This document shows positions 59,175-64,000 of a DNA stretch of 64,000 nt, piece after piece. The notes beneath the pieces were generated by a model, which saw nothing but the letters and a program-made list of their open reading frames with translations, was not told the DNA's origin and did no database searches. This DNA is from JAJDTR01 sp965220415 (GTDB taxonomy: Bacteria; Poribacteria; WGA-4E; JAJDTR01): positions 1,798,001-1,862,000 of the forward strand of contig OZ244829.1 in NCBI GenBank assembly GCA_965220415.1, given 5' to 3'. Position numbers and translations under genes: made by a program. Positions within the stretch are counted from its first letter, which is position 1. Each line of letters opens with the position of its first letter.

Positions 59175-61148
59175 ATGATCAGAAGGCTGCACCCCGATTT
59201 TCACATTCCGGAATATATCACGAACGTCGCCTCCGAGTTTGATGGTGATGCTTTTGCCGATTCGCTGGTCGAAGCGCAAATAGATTCGGTCGTCATATTC
59301 GCCAAGTGTATGTATGGATTAGCGTACTGGAACACGACGGTCGGTAGGCGTCACCCCGGGTTAGGCGAGGCAGATTTTTTCGGGGAAGCCACGGAGGCGT
59401 GCCGCCGCCGCGGAATTGAGGTGCTAGCTTATTTCTACCCGCTGATCGAAGCCGCGCTTGATGAAGACGATAGCTGGCAGCAACGGGATCGGGAGGGCAA
59501 TCCGTGCCGATTTCAGTGCCCAAATTCGGAATACACGGAGACATTTCTACTGCCCCAGATGAGAGAGATAACTCGCAATTACCCGATTTCGGGTTGGCAT
59601 GTGGATGGAATCGTTTTGACCTCTAGCGGCTGTTGGTGCGATCGATGCCGCGCACTAATGAAGGATGAAGGAACGGACACTGATGCACCCGAAGCCGTAC
59701 TGGAATTTTCTCGACTTACGATTGCCAAGCTCGCCCAACGAATGACTGAAGCGGTTCGCCCGGAACGTGATGGACTCATCCTCAGCTACAACAATCTTGT
59801 AAAGATAGGCTGCTATCCGCAAGTCCAGTGGTCCGATGTCGTAGATATTGAAGTTTACAACGTCTTGCAAGGCTTAAATTTCAACTTCAGTAGGGACGTG
59901 CTATACCACGAGGACATCGGTGCGATGAGAGCTTCCGTATTCAGTCGGCACATCCGCACGATTGGCCGCGACTTTGCCGTCACGACGTGCTGCCGCACGC
60001 GGGGAGTTGCCGTGTACGGCTCAATATCGACGACCGAAGAGTTGTGCTATAGCGCGGGACTGGGGTTAGCGTTGGGAGGATACTGCCAATTCATAAATGA
60101 GATGCTTCCCGAAGGAAAAATGGAACCTGCGCTGCTCACCCGCGTCAAAGAGGCGTACCAGTTCGTCAGCGAAAGAGAACGTTGGTGCATCGGTGCGAAG
60201 CCGGTATGTCATACCGCCGTTTTGGGAGCTACCGAACCGGGTACGGGTGAGGCGGCCTGCGTTCAGGGATCGTTGTCAGGGCTTATGGGTGCCGCACGTC
60301 TCATGAAGGCGTCTCACCTGCCGTTTGATGTCATAGATGAGAACGCGGATCTCTCTCCCTACAAGCTGGTGGTACTACCCGAAACAGAGGTGACCGCGCC
60401 TGATGTGCTCGCGAAACTACGCGAATACGTGCGAAACGGAGGCGTTCTGTTTGCAACAGGTGACTCCACGCTCGGAGAGGATGAGCAGCTAGGACTGTCG
60501 GATGTCTTCGGCGTGACATGTCAAGGAAAGGGTGATGACATCTCCTATTTTCGACTCGGTACACGCCTTTCCGAGAATCTGATAGACATGATTCGCATGG
60601 TGCGGGGTGCATGGTTGCGCGTTAATCCTGCTGCAGGCGTCGAACGGTTAGCGGAAATGCTCCGACCTCGACTTGCAGACGAAGGTTTGCAGATTGGTCA
60701 CGGAAGACCTCCCGAAAGAGAGGACTCGGGATGGCCCGCGCTCACTCGCAATCAATTTGGGGATGGATGCGCGGTATATTCTCCGGCGGCAATCTTTAAG
60801 GATTTTGACGAAGCACCCGATGAGGAACAACGGTGCTTTCTGAATAACATCGTTGAATTGATAGCCCCCAGCAGTGAAAGACCGGTGCTTATTCCGGATT
60901 TGCCCCCATCCGCCGAGATTTCATTGATGACGTTAGATGGAATGTGGATTCTTCACATTCTGAGGGGAGGGGAAACAGCGCCACCCGAATTAAGAGATTT
61001 GGCAGTAACGCTGAGACCCGATTTTGAGCCGAGTAGCGTTTATCTTGCTCCTGAACAGGAGTCTATCCCCTTCAAATCTGAAGATTCAGCACTACGGGTA
61101 ACACTGCCTCGCGTGGGAAGTCACACAATATTGGTGTTAGAACCCTGA
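59175..61148 (+). CDS. Putative glycoside hydrolase (GHL6 / beta-galactosidase-like)
   Basis: A 657-residue protein with a TIM-barrel N-terminal part like hypothetical glycosyl hydrolase 6 (VVIFAKCMYGLAYWNTTVG, GIEVLAYFYPLIEAA, GWHVDGIVLTSSGCWCDRC, SYNNLVKIG). The middle resembles the beta-galactosidase trimerisation domain (FDVIDENADLSPYKLVVLPE, VTAPDVLAKLREYVRNGGVLFATGDS) and a C-terminal beta domain follows. Candidate catalytic acids cannot be fixed by eye; the Cys-x-x-Cys in CWCDRC is a family trait. No signal peptide. Substrate unknown, possibly fucose- or galactose-containing glycans. Confidence 0.78.
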   Translation: MIRRLHPDFHIPEYITNVASEFDGDAFADSLVEAQIDSVVIFAKCMYGLAYWNTTVGRRHPGLGEADFFGEATEACRRRGIEVLAYFYPLIEAALDEDDSWQQRDREGNPCRFQCPNSEYTETFLLPQMREITRNYPISGWHVDGIVLTSSGCWCDRCRALMKDEGTDTDAPEAVLEFSRLTIAKLAQRMTEAVRPERDGLILSYNNLVKIGCYPQVQWSDVVDIEVYNVLQGLNFNFSRDVLYHEDIGAMRASVFSRHIRTIGRDFAVTTCCRTRGVAVYGSISTTEELCYSAGLGLALGGYCQFINEMLPEGKMEPALLTRVKEAYQFVSERERWCIGAKPVCHTAVLGATEPGTGEAACVQGSLSGLMGAARLMKASHLPFDVIDENADLSPYKLVVLPETEVTAPDVLAKLREYVRNGGVLFATGDSTLGEDEQLGLSDVFGVTCQGKGDDISYFRLGTRLSENLIDMIRMVRGAWLRVNPAAGVERLAEMLRPRLADEGLQIGHGRPPEREDSGWPALTRNQFGDGCAVYSPAAIFKDFDEAPDEEQRCFLNNIVELIAPSSERPVLIPDLPPSAEISLMTLDGMWILHILRGGETAPPELRDLAVTLRPDFEPSSVYLAPEQESIPFKSEDSALRVTLPRVGSHTILVLEP

Positions 61149-61170
61149 GGTTTTAAATCATTCACGAATT

Positions 61171-61402
61171 TATACTCTGCGTTGGGTATTATTGCGCTTT
61201 CTTTTCCAGTGATAATTGTTTCTAATAGGACTTACGTAGCACTAGCAGGTCGGGAATCGGAGTTCCCTCGTACAAGGGTCGCGACCTGGAGATCGCGGGA
61301 TCTCTATCGCACTGGGATCCCTATCGCGCTCGCTATTCGCTCACTTGATCTATCCGCTCGTTTGATCCTACAGAAGACGCAATTTCTGACAGTGCGGAGT
61401 AA
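61171..61402 (-). repeat. Family A element, copy 5 (inverted, filled)
   Basis: Inverted copy: starts TATACTCTGCGTTGGG and ends with the reverse complement of CTCCGCACTGTCAG. Like copy 1 it holds extended insert sequence (about 61303-61366; reverse complement begins ATCAAACGAGCGGATAG, then ATCAAGTGAGCGAATAG, then two GCGATAGNGATCC units). Confidence 0.8.
61303..61366 (-). repeat. Extended array of the dispersed insert
   Basis: On the minus strand, two ATCAARYGAG-type starts and two GATCC-type ends in about 64 bases, suggesting internal tandem growth of the 36-bp unit. Confidence 0.6.
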
Positions 61403-61542
61403 AGTTTGGACCTGCGAGCGTGAGAACAACCAATTCCGAACCGCCGCGTCGAACGTCCTATCGGACACGCAGAGTGCCCACTGTGCGCTAAGCGTTTTAG
61501 CCGTCGCTTCATCCACTCAGTGTGAGGAGGTTTTCGATTTAT

Positions 61543-62319
61543 ATGGCTGGGGTTGACATAGATCTTGAATTGTATCATCGTCAGGGGTTTTTGGCAGGTT
61601 TCCAAATCTTTGAGGAGGCTGAATGCACCCGCTTATTGGAGTTGTATTGGCGTCTGCGCAAGCTGCTGCCGCCCGGAATGTCGACGCAAGAGATGGACTG
61701 GTGGCACGCCACGGATAAGGAATTGTGGGAGCTGTGCAATCATCCCAAGATACTGGATTATGTTGAATCTATTCTGGGACCGGATTTTTTCTTGTGGGGC
61801 ACTCAATTCTTTAGCAAAGAACCTGGCGACGGTAAAACGACACCGTGGCACCAAGATGCCTTTTATTGGCCGCTCTCCCCGCACAAAGCAGTCACGGTGT
61901 GGTTGGCTTTTGCCGACAGCGATGAAGGAAACGGGGCGATGATGGTTGTTCCGGAGTCGCATCGTGCCGGTCAATTAAAGTACCGTGAGACGACACGCGA
62001 CTCCGATGTCCTCGAAATGGTGTTAGAACACGGCGAATTCCGTGAATCCGAGGCAGTACCGCTTATTCTGAAGGCTGGGCAAATTAGCTTGCACGACGAC
62101 AATATCATTCATGGCTCCGCGCCGAATCATTCCGAGCGGCTGCGTTGCGGTCTGACCATGCGGTATTCCGCGGGCGAGGTGCGATGCGACTTGTCGGTTT
62201 GGCCCTTTTTCAAAGCATTTTGGGTGCGCGGCATCGATCGGTGGGCTCGTAATCCGGTGGGTGTGCCGCCGAAAAGCGAGATGACGCACTACATTCAGGT
62301 TGCCGGTGCTCAAACGTAG
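61543..62319 (+). CDS. Phytanoyl-CoA dioxygenase (PhyH) family protein
   Basis: A 258-residue Fe(II)/2-oxoglutarate oxygenase with His 103 and Asp 105 (TPWHQDAFYW), His 190 (NIIHGSAPNHS) and an Arg in SERLRCGLTMRY. FADSDEGNGAMMVVPESHRAG matches the family and resembles ectoine hydroxylase-like members. GTGAGGAGG lies upstream; ATG 61543 is chosen, GTG 61522 is an alternative. Located between the glycoside hydrolase and a secreted propeller protein. Confidence 0.88.
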   Translation: MAGVDIDLELYHRQGFLAGFQIFEEAECTRLLELYWRLRKLLPPGMSTQEMDWWHATDKELWELCNHPKILDYVESILGPDFFLWGTQFFSKEPGDGKTTPWHQDAFYWPLSPHKAVTVWLAFADSDEGNGAMMVVPESHRAGQLKYRETTRDSDVLEMVLEHGEFRESEAVPLILKAGQISLHDDNIIHGSAPNHSERLRCGLTMRYSAGEVRCDLSVWPFFKAFWVRGIDRWARNPVGVPPKSEMTHYIQVAGAQT

Positions 62320-62410
62320 GCTTTGGAGACGGAAAACCACCATTTTCTTTATCAGCCCTAACTTGTGGCACGGTGCCTTTCTCACCAACTTCAAGGCAGG
62401 AGGTTTAATC

Positions 62411-63412
62411 ATGATAAAACTCGGTTGTCCGAGTTCACTACCTTACACTTTAGAAAACTACATTGCCTTTGTTCTGATTCTGGCGCTGGCATTGATAAGC
62501 GTTCAACAGGGAGCTCAAGCACAGATTGCATTTGCGTCGGCTCGCGACGGAGATTTGGACATCTATGTGATGGATGAGGATGGAAGCAACGTGATTCAAC
62601 TCACCAATCACCCGCATACCGATTCCGGCCCGGTATGGTCGCCGGACGGCACACGAATTGCGTTTAGTTCGTTGCGGGATGATCCACTGAATATAGATCG
62701 AAACTGGGATGTCTATGTGATGGATGCGGATGGTGGAAACGTTGTGAGACTAACGCAGGAACCCCTAGTTGATGGGCTGCCCGCTTGGTCCCCAAACGGA
62801 AAACAGATTGCTTTCGCCTCCAACCGGCATGGAACCGGCGACATATATGTGATGAACGTTCGAGGCGGCAACGTGAGGCGACTTACTCATGATGATACAA
62901 ATCGATCCCCGTATGATTGGGCGCCGACATGGTCGCCGCACGGACGCTTTATTGCGTTCGAGTCCACGCGAGGTGGACGCGGATCTGATATCTGGCTGAT
63001 GAATGCTGATGGTACTAATCCCGTTCTACTGGCAAAACCGCCTGCTCATGATACATCGCCTTCATGGTCACCGGATGGAAAACAGATTGTGTTCGCTTCA
63101 CGAGATGGAGAGAATTTCACGTGGGAAATCCATCGCATTGACGCGGATGGCGGTGGATGGCAAAATCTCACGAACAATGCAGCAAACGATACAAGGCCTG
63201 CATGGTCACCGAGTGGAGAACAGATTGCTTTTAGCTCCGATCGGGACGGAGATTACAACATCTACGTAATGAATCCTGATGGAGAGAACGTACTTGGGCT
63301 AACGAACCACCCGGCAGGCGACTACGCTCCCTCTTGGTTTCCTAACACGTTAGCTGTTTCGCCGCAAGGAAAGTTACCAACCCAATGGGCGACGATCAGG
63401 AGCAAACGTTAG
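62411..63412 (+). CDS. Secreted TolB-like beta-propeller (PD40 repeats)
   Basis: A 333-residue exported protein. A signal peptide (FVLILALALISVQQGAQAQ) is followed by six PD40 repeats of the form IAFASARDGDLDIYVMD, QLTNHPHTDSGPVWSPDGT, with W-S-P-D/N-G at each end. TolB-like propellers bind partners in the periplasm or outside the cell; there is no Pal or Tol gene nearby, so a Tol-system role is not implied. ATG 62411 has AGGAGG upstream; an upstream in-frame start at 62300 overlaps the PhyH gene. Confidence 0.88.
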   Translation: MIKLGCPSSLPYTLENYIAFVLILALALISVQQGAQAQIAFASARDGDLDIYVMDEDGSNVIQLTNHPHTDSGPVWSPDGTRIAFSSLRDDPLNIDRNWDVYVMDADGGNVVRLTQEPLVDGLPAWSPNGKQIAFASNRHGTGDIYVMNVRGGNVRRLTHDDTNRSPYDWAPTWSPHGRFIAFESTRGGRGSDIWLMNADGTNPVLLAKPPAHDTSPSWSPDGKQIVFASRDGENFTWEIHRIDADGGGWQNLTNNAANDTRPAWSPSGEQIAFSSDRDGDYNIYVMNPDGENVLGLTNHPAGDYAPSWFPNTLAVSPQGKLPTQWATIRSKR

Positions 63413-63627
63413 AAACGCGTAACGGCTTCGTAACATCGTCCAATCACACGGCGGACGACAGCCATGCGTTGTTTATGAATGAAATCGGCACGGATTCTTG
63501 ACTAGGAGGACGCCCACCGGTGGACGCTGCAATCAGCAATACGTCGAAAAGGTGACCACGGTGAGAGCCTTCGTTCGTCTTGCAAAGGAAACTGTCAATT
63601 GCATCAAGTTCAAGGGTTTTCGCGAGT

Positions 63628-64000
63628 ATGCCCGATAACAAGCCCGGCAGAGAAGCAGGCGTCACCGCTAGAGCTGTCTGTATTGCCTTAGCCCTGATTC
63701 CACTGAATTGTTATTGGTGTATACGGCAGGGAGAAATCTCGTCCAATACCCCTACAACACTCTCCCTTATATTCACCGCCGTATTTTCGCTTTTCTTCCT
63801 AACGTTATTCAACACGTTCGTCCTCCGGCGGTTCTTTGCTCGATACGCCTTATCGCAAGGCGAGTTTTTGACAATCTACGTCATGATATGTTTGGCTTCA
63901 ATCATGAGTGGATTTGATACAACTCAGGTCTTTTCCGCCGTCATCGGTCATGCGTTTTGGTTCTCCACGCCAGAAAACGAGTGGAAGCAGCTATTGGGAC
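63628..64000 (+). CDS. DUF6785-type membrane protein, 5' part (runs off the window)
   Basis: Open frame of 124 codons from ATG 63628 to the window edge with no stop: MPDNKPGREAGVTARAVCIA, hydrophobic helices, NTPTTLSLIFTAVFS, ALSQGEFLTIYVMICLASIM and FSTPENEWKQLLG. It aligns by eye along its length with the first 124 residues of the protein at 1264-3207 and is therefore a paralogue of the same family. The weak ribosome binding site leaves the start moderately certain. Confidence 0.75.
   Translation, partial: MPDNKPGREAGVTARAVCIALALIPLNCYWCIRQGEISSNTPTTLSLIFTAVFSLFFLTLFNTFVLRRFFARYALSQGEFLTIYVMICLASIMSGFDTTQVFSAVIGHAFWFSTPENEWKQLLG

Overview
The window looks like a chromosomal segment of a Poribacteria-type bacterium. 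This is inferred from content, not from a marker gene. Two secreted proteins end in the NYPNPFNPETWIPY sorting-type tail, there are four phytanoyl-CoA dioxygenase (PhyH) genes or remnants, many TIM-barrel sugar isomerases and Gfo/Idh/MocA oxidoreductases, two DUF6785-type membrane proteins, and intergenic regions crowded with small non-coding repeats. Genes lie on both strands. No rRNA, tRNA or CRISPR array was recognised.

Layout. 0-6 kb: decayed transposase, DUF6785-type membrane protein, SDR oxidoreductase overlapping or abutting coaE, then repeats. 6-16 kb: a metal-homeostasis locus. A Zur/Fur-type repressor gene diverges from a ZnuA/TroA-like lipoprotein gene, and the shared intergenic region has three Zur-box palindromes split by a small transposon. 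Downstream on the plus strand are an FmdB zinc ribbon, two COG0523 GTPases, an unknown 197-residue protein, a secreted HAF-repeat protein with a His-rich mature start, a truncated [2Fe-2S] ferredoxin-like gene, a Cys-rich lipoprotein, a small CxxxGCPP protein and a WD40 protein. 16-19 kb: cydAB on the minus strand and a broken PhyH gene. 19-28 kb: a rearranged, repeat-rich area with a truncated oxidoreductase, a repeat element, a partial duplicate of the WD40 gene, an M28 peptidase, a rhodanese, argS, an IS5-like transposase relic and tandem repeats. 28-44 kb: class III aminotransferase, guaA, a 1463-residue secreted multidomain protein (cytochrome c, LRR, cohesin, dockerin, sorting tail), pcrA, gatC and gatA separated by unknown genes and a repeat, and a CtpA-type protease. 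44-64 kb: sulfatase-like hydrolase lacking the formylglycine cysteine, MNT-HEPN pair, sulfotransferase, Gfo/Idh/MocA oxidoreductase, three sugar isomerase-type TIM barrels, M14 carboxypeptidase, DUF6807 protein, citramalate synthase, hydroxyacid dehydrogenase, three intact PhyH genes, a putative glycoside hydrolase, a TolB-like secreted protein and the start of a second DUF6785-type protein.

The main unexpected signals are in the non-coding DNA. At least five families of small inverted-repeat elements are present. One has 13-bp ends and 8-bp target duplications in four copies. Inside three of the families, a roughly 36-bp sequence beginning ATCAAGCG and ending GATCCT is present in some copies and absent from the same site in others, so filled and empty sites can be compared directly within this window. 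A repeat element also marks the junction where an oxidoreductase gene is cut and the WD40 fragment begins.
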